Below, in pieces: positions 9,891 to 19,060 of a stretch of 64,000 bases of DNA. The stretch is from contig NC_056420.1 in the NCBI RefSeq assembly GCF_905147365.1, positions 12,162,001-12,226,000 on the forward strand. Reading direction: 5' to 3'. Source of the DNA: Aricia agestis (taxonomy: Eukaryota; Arthropoda; Insecta; Lepidoptera; Lycaenidae). Each line of letters starts with the position of its first letter. The stretch's first letter is position 1. The notes under the pieces were generated by a model. It saw only the letters and a list, made by a program, of their open reading frames with translations, did no database searches and was not told the DNA's origin. The position numbers and the translations under genes were made by a program.

Positions 9891-10520
9891 GACTTAAAAT
9901 CATTTGGGACACCTGTTTTTACTCACATATCAAAAGAGAAGAGAAATAAATGGGATAGCAAAGGAGAGAAAGGATTTATGGTTGGATATAGTGAAACCGT
10001 CAAAGGCTACAGAGTATACTTACCACACAAAAATGACGTAGAGATAAAGAGAGATGTAGTTTTCCTTAATAAAGAAGATAGTCAAAAGAAAGATCATGAA
10101 GTAAGTATAAGATACTCAGATAAAAATGAAGACAAGATCGAAAATGAGGAAAACAATTTATTAAATGAGGAAACCCCAACCACAATTATTTTAAGTGAAA
10201 CCTTATCGCCGATGAGTGAGCGTGAGACCTTACATAGTGAATACATCCCGAGCAGTGATGAAGATGACACCCACCTCACTGACCATACACCCCACTCACC
10301 AGAAAGTGAAGTAACTAAAAGGGAAAGAAGCAAGCGTACAAGAAAAGCACCCGTTTTCTATAACTGTCAGAGTGCCAACATTATAGAAAGTGAACCCACC
10401 ACATACAAAGATGCCATGATGAGGGAGGACAGCCACAAATGGAAGGAAGCTATTGAAAAGGAAATGCAAACATTAGAAGAAAATAACACTTGGGAAATAT
10501 GTATAAATGTAAAAACATGA
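9870..10520 (+). pseudogene. Copia integrase C-terminus, linker and start of reverse transcriptase
   Basis: A 216-residue open frame. Residues 10-50 carry the integrase C-terminal pattern (FGTPVFTHISKEKRNKWD). Residues 60-165 are an acidic, serine-rich linker, and residues 178-212 begin the copia reverse transcriptase (WKEAIEKEMQTLEENNTW). It ends in a stop (10518-10520) inside the reverse transcriptase. Reading continues in frame after it. Confidence 0.85.
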
Positions 10521-11066
10521 GGTATCAAGAAAGGTAATGACGACATTCCACAGTATAAAGCCAGGTTGGTCGCTCGTGGTTTCGAACAAGAGGATAACAA
10601 TATTTTAGATTTTAATGAATGTTATGCTCTAGTTGCAAAGCTGTCTACATTGATACTTTTTGTGGCTATTGCAACCAAACTTAAATTACCTATCACTCAA
10701 ATGGATGTAACAGGAGCTTTCCTTTATGGGGAAATAACAGATAATGTATATATTAGCTTACCCGATGGTGCTTATTCTGGTAATAATAATGTTGTAAAAT
10801 TAAATAAATCGCTTTATGGGCTTAAAAGTTCACCAAAATGTTGGAACACTAAATTTAACAATGTTATGTTTACAGAAGGTTTTGTTAAATCAAAATGTGA
10901 CTCTTGTCTCTATACAAAGTGTAATAATATTGATCAGATATATGTTTTACTATATGTTGACGACTTACTGATTTTTGGAACAAATAGTAGCTTAATAATG
11001 CAGCTGAAAGATGTATTAAACCGTGAATTCAAAATGAAGGACTTAGGATTGGTAATAGATTTCTGA
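10521..11066 (+). pseudogene. Copia reverse transcriptase
   Basis: After the stop at 10520 the frame reads KARLVARGFEQ, then MDVTGAFLYGE and LNKSLYGLKSSPKCW. The catalytic YVDD box is in LLYVDDLLIFG. These are the polymerase motifs of copia reverse transcriptase in their usual order. A stop at 11064-11066 ends the frame, and homologous sequence (MSQRKYLENVLRKFKMEDC) continues after it to another stop near 11190. Confidence 0.9.
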
Positions 11067-11450
11067 GAAATAAATATTAAACAAAATATAGAGACAGGTG
11101 TTACAGAAATGAGCCAAAGAAAATATTTAGAAAATGTTTTAAGAAAATTTAAAATGGAAGATTGTAAGCCCATATCAACACCTAATGATTAAAACTTTAA
11201 TGTAAAGGTGTTTGAAGAGAGCAATGATGTAGGAGATAAACATGTTGAGAAATTATGTAGACAAATTATTGGGTGTCTGATGTACGCAGTATCTGGCACT
11301 AGGCCTGATTTGTGCTTTACTTTATCTTTATTAAGTCGATATCAAAAGTGCGCAAATCATATGTTAGTAGTAGCCTTAAAACGTGTATTGCGCTATGTTA
11401 AGTATACTTTAAATTTTAAGTTAGTTTATAAGTGTGAGGATGATCTTTAA
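11067..11450 (+). pseudogene. Copia reverse transcriptase connection region
   Basis: The frame holds the connection between polymerase and RNase H: CRQIIGCLMYAVSGTRPDL, then VLRYVKYTLNFKLVY. Two stops fall in it (about 11190 and 11448). The neighbouring segments align to one element without gaps, so these are point lesions rather than deletions. Confidence 0.85.
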
Positions 11451-11915
11451 GAAGGTTATTGTGATGCTGATTGGGGCGGTGACCTCAAAGACAGAAGGTC
11501 AACTACAGGCTATATGTTTAAATTTTCTAACTGTTTAATTTCATGGAGTTCAAAGAAACAAGGGTCTGTTAGTTTATCTTCGACTGAGGCAGAATATGTT
11601 GCAATAAGCATGGCAGCCAGTGAAGGCTGTTGGTGGATTAATTTATTAAATGATTTTCGAATAAGAACTGTATGCCCAGTAAATATTTTCTGTGATAATC
11701 AATCTGCCATATCCATTGCTTGCAATGATACAGTTAAGAGATTGAAACATATTGATATTAGATGTAATTTTATTAAGGAATTAGTCACAAATAGAAAGAT
11801 ATGTTTAAGATATGTTAAAACTTGTATTCAACCGGCAGACATGTTTACAAAAGCCTTAACAAGGGACTTGATAACAAGGTTTCTAGAAATATGTGGAGTT
11901 AAATGTTCATTGTAA
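11451..11915 (+). pseudogene. Copia RNase H and polyprotein C-terminus
   Basis: The reading runs YCDADWGGDLKDRRSTTGY, then SSTEAEYVA, FCDNQSAI and HIDIRCNFIKE. It shows the acidic residues that bind metal in RNase H, which degrades the RNA strand during reverse transcription. The final stretch (PADMFTKAL) is the usual copia C-terminus. This segment itself has no stop until 11915, about 80 bp before the 3' LTR. Confidence 0.9.
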
Positions 11916-11986
11916 AACTAAGGATGTTTTCTTTTGTATGTTCAGCCTCAAGTTTTATTTTGTTTTGATTTTTACGCTAATACATT

Positions 11987-11995
11987 GAGAGGGTG
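11987..11995 (+). promoter_or_regulatory. Copia polypurine tract
   Basis: GAGAGGGTG lies directly before the TGTTAGAATATAAGC start of the 3' LTR, where plus-strand priming occurs in LTR elements. Confidence 0.65.
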
Positions 11996-12220
11996 TGTTA
12001 GAATATAAGCAATGCATTAGCGCTATTATTAGGTTTAGAGATATTTGCTATTAATAGTGTTTATTTTTATTTGGTTGGCAACATTGCCTTGCTTTTGGTT
12101 GTCAGTTGTCATTTTTGATGTACACTACAAAATATGTCACTCGGTGTTATGTCCCGCTTTTTCTCTGTGTTCTCCATAATAAAAGCGAACTTAATTAATC
12201 TAAAAACTGTGTTATTTATT
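11996..12220 (+). repeat. Copia 3' LTR
   Basis: It begins TGTTAGAATATAAGC and contains AATAAAAGC at about 12179, a candidate polyadenylation signal. Its last 130 bp match 8211-8340. Twelve terminal bases present after the 5' copy are missing where the SINE joins. Confidence 0.85.
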
Positions 12221-12549
12221 AATTTTTTTTTAAATAAAGAGGCAAACGAGCAAACGGGTCACCTGATGGAAAGCAACTTCCGTCGCCCATGGACACTCGC
12301 AGCATCAAAAGAGCTGCAGGTGCGTTGCCGGCCTTTGAAGAGGGAATAGGGTAATAGGGGAGGGTAGGGATGGGAAAGGAAGGGAATAAGGGAGGGTAGG
12401 AAAGGGAATAGGGTAGGGGATTGGGCTTCCGGTAAACTCACTTACTCGGCGAAACACAGCGCAAGCGCTGTTTCACGCCGGTTTTCTGTGAGAACGTGGT
12501 ATTTCTCCGGTCGAGCCGGCCCATTCGTGCCGAAGCATGGCTCTCCCAC
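12221..12549 (-). mobile_element. Metulj-like SINE, copy A
   Basis: Full-length minus-oriented copy. On its own strand it starts GTGGGAGAGCCATGC, has B-box-like GGCTCGACCGG, a palindromic 'cagcgcttgcgctg' block, a pyrimidine-rich CCCTACCCTATTCCC region, then CCATGGGCGACGG and an A-rich tail. The family name is from memory; six or more copies in this window establish it as a family. Confidence 0.8.
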
Positions 12550-13201
12550 AATGGCAATTATATAAACTTTATCGTTTCCTATTAGGAAAATTAAAAGGAT
12601 GTTCTGTAATTGTAGGAATACAAAATTCAGAGACTATCATTAGTATAACTGTTCTACCAAATATGTAGATAGTGTAAGGGTGGAAGCCATTAATATTTGA
12701 AAAGGTCAGTCTTGATAATTTCAAACCGTGTCCCCTATATTATAGTTAATGGTATACCTTTACTTCCTGTAGATACTATAATAATTATTGTAAGTATACT
12801 TAATCAAAATGACGAAAATGCACTTTGTCATTTTATAGGGATTTTACATTATTCCTAACCAGTAATTCAAGCTAGCGCTGGATTGGATTACTGGTTTACT
12901 GGCCATTAAATTAAGTTTTGTGCTTCGATTTGCCGTTTTATCAGTACCTAGCTGTACGCAAAATATTATTTACTGATAACTTCTAACTTATTTGTAGCTT
13001 GAATTTACCTCATTAATTATATTGAAAGCTAACAAATTTGACCACAGTGTAAGAACATACAGTAGAAAACTCAGCCGCAGCCGTGTCTTTGAAATCAAAC
13101 TCATTTAACACAAAATCAAGTTTTACGTCATTGTGTGCGTGCGCTGCATTTGCGGGAGATAGTCTACACCTCTATAAAATTATATTTTATACTGTGTAGT
13201 G
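12550..13201. other. Non-coding spacer
   Basis: AT-rich, with no frame or shared repeat recognised. The segment around 13130 has a short match to the 'gtgtgcgtgcg' motif of 15300 and 63330. Confidence 0.4.
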
Positions 13202-13420
13202 CAGTGGTTCTTAACCGGTGGTCCACGAATCACCGGTGGTCCCTGGAGGCATTCCAAGTGGTCCCCGAAAGCCATCCTAATAATATATGAGAATTCAGAA
13301 GTAACTAAAGAGTATGCAGTCACAAAAATCACTTTAAATTAAAATCTCTAACTTTTAGATTTTCACCAAATAAAAAAATAGTACTTACAAATTATAAAGC
13401 TGTGCTTGTTTTCTTCAAAC
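13202..13420 (+). mobile_element. hAT-type element, left end only
   Basis: CAGTGGTTCTTAACCGGTGG is the classic terminal pattern of hAT elements, followed by repeated 'ggtggtcc' words. The matching right terminus and the duplicate of GTGTAGTG (13194-13201) were not found nearby, so it is a truncated relic. Confidence 0.55.
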
Positions 13421-13690
13421 AACCCTTAACCCTCGGTTGGTCGCGTGGGGTCTTTAAAAGCCCGGAGTTTGCGAAAACGTGATAAAAATATATTTAAATT
13501 AATCGTAGCAACTCCTCTCTTTAGGTAGCTTCCTAAAAGGGATTATATTTCAATATAATCGCCACTCATCTGAGCTCACGTGCATGTGTTGTGGGTTGCA
13601 AATGCGTTTATTCACGCTGGGGTCTTTAAAGACCCCAGGTGACCAATCGCGTCACTATATTTGATTTGATATTTCCATACAGTTTTCACA
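13421..13690. mobile_element. Candidate piggyBac-like non-autonomous remnant
   Basis: A TTAA is followed by CCCTCGGTTGGTCGCGTGG and GGGTCTTTAAAAG. About 180 bp on, GGGGTCTTTAAAGACCCC and 'ccaatcgcg' repeat these words inverted. TTAA-CCC is the piggyBac start rule, but no clean right TTAA terminus was seen. Confidence 0.3.
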
Positions 13691-14157
13691 CCGAAATGGA
13701 TTTCTTTCGTGATTTTCATCGTATTTTAGTAATAAATCAATAAAAATCATCGTGTGTTGGTTCTCATTGTTTTATGTCACTTAGAAGAAGCGTTAGGCGC
13801 ACTTTTCCAAAAATGCATATTTTGCTACCTAGACCAAAATGATAATTATTATTTTTTGGTGATGATGAGAAAGTAATTATTGGTATATTTACCATACGTT
13901 TTAAGTGTTAGAACAGGAAAATATATAAAATATAGTAGGTTTTGATGTTGAAAAAAATTTGTCAATGAAAAAGCAACATTCAATAGTTTATATGTTATTT
14001 GGACTTAGCTTTCTAAATTGTAGGCTAAGTTATAGGAAATTTAACTGTTATTTCAGTTATCTTCATGTTTTACTACAATTTTAAAATAATTTTGTTTATT
14101 TTTCAATTTTCCAATCTCACGGTCTCCAGCTGAAATTTTTTGACTTGTATTTTTAAA
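13691..14157. other. Non-coding spacer
   Basis: AT-rich sequence without recognised features. Confidence 0.4.
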
Positions 14158-14874
14158 CTAGCTGTGCCCCGCGGTGTTACCCGCGATTTATTAGGTAGAT
14201 AGTTTGAGTCCCGAGAAAGGACAAAAAATACTTTTTGTCCTAGAAAAATGTACGCTTCCCGCACAATAAACTTATTTGATTAGCGCGTAAACTATTTAAT
14301 CGATTTTGATGAAATTTGGTATGGATACACTTTAAGTACCTTAAGACTTATGGTTTGCGCGAAAACTAAACTATACAATCGATTGTAAGATATTATATTA
14401 CAATCGATTGTATAGTTAACAACCCCCCCCCCCCCCCCCTCCTGGGATAATTACATTTTACAAGGAGGAAGCTGACATCCTGGATTAACACATACGCTAC
14501 ATTTTTAACCGACTTTCAAAATATAGGAGATGTTATGATCGTTTTCATTTGATTTTTTTTTGTTCAACGACTACTCTGCTGTTTTTTAAGCCGATTTTGA
14601 CAAAAATTTACAAGCCGCTAGCTGATACCCTGGATTAACACATGGTCTATATTTTTAACCGACTTCCGGAACGAAGGAGGTGTTATGTTCATTTTTTAAA
14701 TTGATTAATAGGCTTTCGCCCCGTCTTCTGCTCTGCTTCTGCTGTGCCAAAAATTGATGTTGCCGATGACCAAACTCAATTCATTTTGTCTCTAATTACC
14801 AATAACTATTTACCTATTATTACACAATTTAGTTTACCTAATAAATCGCGGGTAACACCGCGGGGCACAGCTAG
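14158..14874. repeat. Region bounded by a perfect 40-bp inverted repeat
   Basis: 14158-14197 (starting CTAGCTGTGCCCCGCGG) and 14835-14874 are exact reverse complements. Inside are a GCAACTCCG-family fragment (14200-14275), a short hairpin around 14372-14412 (ACAATCGATTGTA words), a C homopolymer at about 14423-14440, and two ACCGACTT fragments. It may be two opposed insertions of one repeat or the ends of a composite element. Confidence 0.6.
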
Positions 14875-14955
14875 CATTAAATATTGCGTTTATGAAAGTG
14901 GTTTCATAACAAAAATTGCTTTTAATTGCATAAGTTATCGAATTGTATACAAATA

Positions 14956-15145
14956 CTAGCTGTCCCGGCAAATGTAGTTTTGCCATATATATTTTTTTTG
15001 GTATGAAAAATAGATGTTGGCCGATTCTCAGACCTACTCTATTGAGTAGGTCTGAGAATATGCTCACAAAATTTCATGAGAATCGGTCAAGCCGTTTCGG
15101 AGGAGTATGGCAACGAAAACTGTGACACGAGAATTTTATATATTA
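14956..15145 (+). repeat. ACTAGCTGTCCCGGCAAA repeat, short copy with hairpin
   Basis: It shares start and end with 4884-5195. It contains a perfect 15-bp-arm hairpin (15024-15038 and 15045-15059) in which ATTCTCAGACCTACT is copied back on itself. Confidence 0.75.
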
Positions 15146-15299
15146 GCATAAGAAATTTAATTTAATAAAAATTCGACTTGAATATCCAACTTTGAAGGCG
15201 CATAACAAAAAAAATACAAATGCTATCAAGCTGAAATTTTGGGAACACTTATTTTTTACGGCGATTTCTTTATTTTATTAACAAAATTCGCTAATCTTT

Positions 15300-15397
15300 G
15301 ACCTTGTCATCATCCCTATTCACATACGTCTAGTCGCACGCACACAAACATCGTGCCGAAATCTGCCGAACTGAAACGATATTACAACACAACAAGT
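15300..15397 (-). repeat. Repeat fragment 'gtcgcacgcacacaaac'
   Basis: Related words (TCGCACGCACACAAACA and CTGCCGAACTGAAACGA) recur inverted at 63260-63340 and partly at 46090. Family unknown. Confidence 0.4.
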
Positions 15398-15713
15398 ACT
15401 AGCTGACCCGGCAAATGTTGTTTTTCCATATTAAGTATTTCGCCCATATTGTTTTATTGAAGTGACTAAATAAGTATGATACCATGGCAACGTCCATCGC
15501 TATCCCGTCGCACATTAACAATAGTCGCCGTCAGTCTCGAGTTGTAATAATTTACTATTATTTATTCAACAAATACACTTATCAATATAAAAAGTAGCCA
15601 GTAGCCGATTCTCAGATCTACTGAATATGCATATAAAATTTGGTAAAAATCAGTAAAGCCGTTTCGGAGGAGTACGGTGACTAACATTGTGACACGAGAA
15701 TTTTATATATAAG
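15398..15713 (+). repeat. ACTAGCTG(A/T)CCCGGCAAA repeat
   Basis: Full-length sister of 4884-5195, sharing start, middle and end words. Confidence 0.75.
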
Positions 15714-16225
15714 ATTATTTTATGATTCTAAAAATTACTCCTTACTAACTAAAATTTAAATTATATTATCATACCATTATTATTATCACGCCTTGATGTT
15801 ATGTGTGTTTACGAGCTAGTAAAAAAATATTTTATGTTTAAAGCACTATATCAGCATAAAATATATTGTATCGTAATATAATATTTTAAAGAGTATGCAT
15901 TCTAATGTAACTCGAATCGTATAAACTACCCCTTACTTAGGCTGGGTTCACACCAATTGTATAGAAATAAAAAATGTAGGTAAGCAAACTTACTCACTTG
16001 TATCGTTTTTCTTCATAACTATAACTTATTAAATATTATTTTTGTGTGCAATAAACTGTTAAATAAATAAAAATTAAGAAATTAGTATTTACAATGTTAA
16101 CATAATAATATGTCAGACAATATTATTATTTGTAAGGTGTGACCGAAAATGTGAATATTTTTGGAATAACGTTAAATAAAAAAAATAAAAAAAAACAATT
16201 CAAAAAATTTTAGTAGATAGTAGAT
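15714..16225. other. Non-coding spacer
   Basis: AT-rich sequence; no feature recognised. Confidence 0.4.
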
Positions 16226-16420
16226 TAAACTCAAAATTGTCAGCACTGAGCTAATGTTGATGAACTATCATCGCGATAATGTGAGCTTTCAAACCAAAAA
16301 ACTTGATCAAAATCGGCCCACCCGTTTGGGTGCTACGATGCCACGGACAAACAAACACAGAGACAGCCAAACAGACACGTTCAATTTAGAACTCTCTTTT
16401 TTGTCGGGGGTCAAAAACAG
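16226..16420 (+). repeat. Dispersed repeat tail ('atcggcccacccgtttgggt')
   Basis: Related to 8100-8210. Ends 'gacagccaaacagacacgtt', the tail style of the LINE-type repeats in this window. Confidence 0.5.
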
Positions 16421-16691
16421 GAGCTGACAATTCGTGAACGCAGCCTTGGCGAGTACTGCGAATGCTCTCAAACGTAATGTTTTGCGGCATGAATATCGAT
16501 TTACGTATTCCCTATCGATGGTGCATGACCCAGGCGGACATACTTAAGATAAGCGCCATTTTAAATTCTAATACTCCACAGGAAAGCAGTTGGAATTTAT
16601 ATGCTCATGCTTGGTAAGTTTCTAGTAACTTGGAATATGCTTAAGGTGCGTCCAGCGGCTGATGATTATTTCAAGAGCGTATGTAAGTGTA

Positions 16692-17215
16692 ACATAATTT
16701 TTACCGACTTCCAAAAGGAGGAGGTTATACGTTCGGCTGTATGTATTTTTTTTTATGTATGTTCAACGATAACTCATCCGTTTGTGATCCGATTTTCAAA
16801 ATTCTTTTTGTGTTGTATAGGGTTTAACTCGAATTTGGTACCATGTTCACAAAAGTGGTGATCTGATGAAGGGATCCTGGAGAAAACGAAGGGACTCCTT
16901 GAAATTTGTATGAAAACATATACTGATTTCAATTTTTTCTGAAGCACGAGGTAAATGCCACCAAAAAGTAAGATTTCACCCCAGGTTATACCCTGGATCC
17001 GAAGGTACCCAACAAAACTTTTGAATCCTTATAGATACAGGTTCGGGGATTTCGGCGTTGTTTAAACAACTGAAAGCATACGCCAACACATAAATTTATT
17101 TGATCATCATCATCATCATCAAAATCATAATTATGCCATGGGTCATCACATTATGACATTTTAGTTCATATTATTATTGTTTTTACCTTGGAAGTCGGTT
17201 TTAATTTTTTGTTAA
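16692..17215 (+). repeat. ACCGACTTCC...GGAGGAGG repeat, longest copy
   Basis: It begins 'accgacttccaaaaggagga', contains 'ggtaccatgttcacaaaagt' and a (CAT)n run at 17104-17120. It ends 'ccttggaagtcggttttaat', which is complementary to its own start, so the element has inverted ends. The 53016 and (minus) 55030 copies share the interior. Confidence 0.65.
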
Positions 17216-17266
17216 AAATAATAATTGAGCTATCCATTCTGATACTACCATCGTTATATTTTATGA

Positions 17267-17453
17267 GTGTTTATGTGTAACATACAATTTCTGAGCCATC
17301 TTGTGTCAGTATCAAGTGATTACTTAGTTTCGTTACACCTTGTTCAAAGGGATAGTATAAAATGCGATTAAATTAGCGCTATGTGATGGAAAAGGATGTC
17401 CGGATACAGGATTGGCATTGATGGCTCAGAGATTGTATGTTACACATAAACAC
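17267..17453. mobile_element. Small foldback element
   Basis: Arms 17267-17300 and 17420-17453 are complementary: GTGTTTATGTGTAACATACA against TGTATGTTACACATAAACAC. A single-base difference lies near GAGCCATC. The loop is about 120 bp. Confidence 0.65.
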
Positions 17454-17524
17454 TTTAGGCAATGAGTTTCTAAGTAACATAGAATATCATTGACTTTAGG
17501 GTATGTATTATGAGTAATTACTCA

Positions 17525-17580
17525 TTTAGGGTGAATCACACACAACACACAATTGTGTGTTGTGTGTGATTCACCCTAAA
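17525..17580. repeat. Perfect 56-bp palindrome
   Basis: Both 28-base halves are exact reverse complements meeting at AATT (17551-17554). The arms carry alternating CACACAACACAC text and end in TTTAGGG/CCCTAAA. Confidence 0.9.
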
Positions 17581-17935
17581 CTATTATCAGTTAGTATTAT
17601 TACACCCTTTACAATATAAAACCTTTAACTCGTAGATGCAAATTTTTAGTAGAACGAACGAGGACATACCTGTAACAATATAATATTATGTACTCAAATT
17701 AATGAATCCAGCAATAATTCTTTTGCACCTATTTATAAATTTTAGATATAATATTCCTTTTGATTTTAAACTACAAAGACTGTGACCATAATATTTTCAA
17801 AAAATCCCCCAGTCTAAAAAAATGTTATACATTAATTGATACACTACAAAATGTTACGTTCTTGTCTATCAAGCACCGTTTTCAATATGACAGAGAAGGA
17901 CAAAGCATTGGATCGCAGCATTGTTTTAATATCAC

Positions 17936-18125
17936 TAGCTATTTGACTATTTATTTGTCGCAAGGGGACCGTACATTATTACGAGACGAAAAGTACCTAT
18001 CATAATATGTCCTATTCCGAGATCCAGAGTACCTCCATCACCAAATGTCAGCAACATCGGTTCAGTGGTTTGGGCGTGAAGAAGTACTCTAACACAGGTA
18101 ACAAACAGACACACCCATTAATTAC
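17936..18125 (+). repeat. Dispersed repeat (GCAACTCCG family), diverged
   Basis: Contains 'gacgaaaagtacctatcata', 'cggttcagtggtttgggcgt' and 'aacaaacagacacaccc'. Its start is lost. Confidence 0.5.
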
Positions 18126-18515
18126 AGTATAGATTAGTAAGGATGTATGTGTAAAACAGTAGCAGTTTAATTAGCACCAAGCATCCAACAACATTTCAGA
18201 TTTCCGATCAGCCTAATATCCTAAATTCACATAATGGGGTATTTGGCGAAAATACTTGATGCGTAAATGAAGCGGATGCAAATGTATTCAAATGTACAGC
18301 AATACGCGCGCCGCCGGAAGATAATGAAAGTTATAATGGAAATATAGTGGCCAATGAGCTTAACGGAATCACCGTAAATTTTAGAAAGGTATTGGTTCAT
18401 ATTCGGCGTTTTGCTGACAAAATCTGGAAGCTTGTTCATTTAAAATATTAAAATCCTACAATAACTTAAACATTCTTCTGTAATTATTATAATAACCACC
18501 AATTTATCATACAAT

Positions 18516-18779
18516 ACTAGCAGACCCAACTGACGTTGTACTGTATACGTCTTCTATACTATAAAAATACTGTTTAAACTTTTTAAATTATGTTTTCAAT
18601 AATATCAAACCCCAAGCGGCAGCAGGCTGCCGCATAACAATTTAAAATCTATTGTGTCTGCGATACCCACGATGGAGGTGCTACATTATTTAAAAATATA
18701 CTACTGGTTGACCAAATCGTGAGTCCGAATTATTTTTGACCACTTGAGTACACACTAGATGAGTTTTTATTATCAAAAG
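18516..18779 (+). repeat. ACTAGCAGACCCAACTGACG repeat and CCCCAAGCGGC unit
   Basis: The second half (18609-18675) carries CCCCAAGCGGCAGCAGG, the 'ctattgtgtctgcgata' block and 'cccacgatgga'. These recur at 30080-30155 and in altered form at 42772-42845. Confidence 0.55.
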
Positions 18780-19060
18780 AATTGTCCCGCCACAAAGTGA
18801 ATTTTAGCTCCTTTGTGGTGAGGGTCCTGACGCATCATCTACCGACATTTGAGAAGGAGGAGTTCTGGCCGATTGGAGTCGTCTACAGGAGGTTCCGAGG
18901 ATGACTTCCGAACACGTCGCACTCTACGTCGCAGACAATACGTGTTTAGTGTTTTAGTGTTAGTGTTAGTATAATTGTATGTATGTTAGTATATAAGGTA
19001 TTTATAATATGGGCCAAGATGCCTGACTTAAATAAATAAATAAATAAAATAAAAAAAATA
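18780..19060 (+). mobile_element. Non-LTR retrotransposon 3' fragment
   Basis: It runs from 'ttagctcctttgtggtgagg' through 'ggagttctggccgattgga' to an AAATAAATAAATAAAT tail. An inverted copy at 48015-48298 shares the same body and the end 'aataaatgatttgaattt'. A 3' untranslated tail ending in short AT repeats fits a non-LTR (LINE) element, 5'-truncated. No reverse transcriptase is kept. Confidence 0.6.

Larger units (their letters stand above)
8211..12220 (+). mobile_element. Ty1/copia LTR retrotransposon, degenerate and rearranged
   Basis: It has a partial 5' LTR, a primer site, an inverted gag/protease block, integrase, reverse transcriptase, RNase H and a full-length or nearly full-length 3' LTR, in copia order (integrase before reverse transcriptase). 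At least six stops or frameshifts break pol, so no full polyprotein could be made from this copy. The 5' LTR has lost about 95 bp at its outer end where it meets another repeat, so no target duplication can be read. The element abuts a SINE on its 3' side. Confidence 0.93.

Noticed and set aside
14423..14440. Regulatory C-tract
   Set aside because: A simple C homopolymer inside repeat debris; no partner motif or transcript start nearby.
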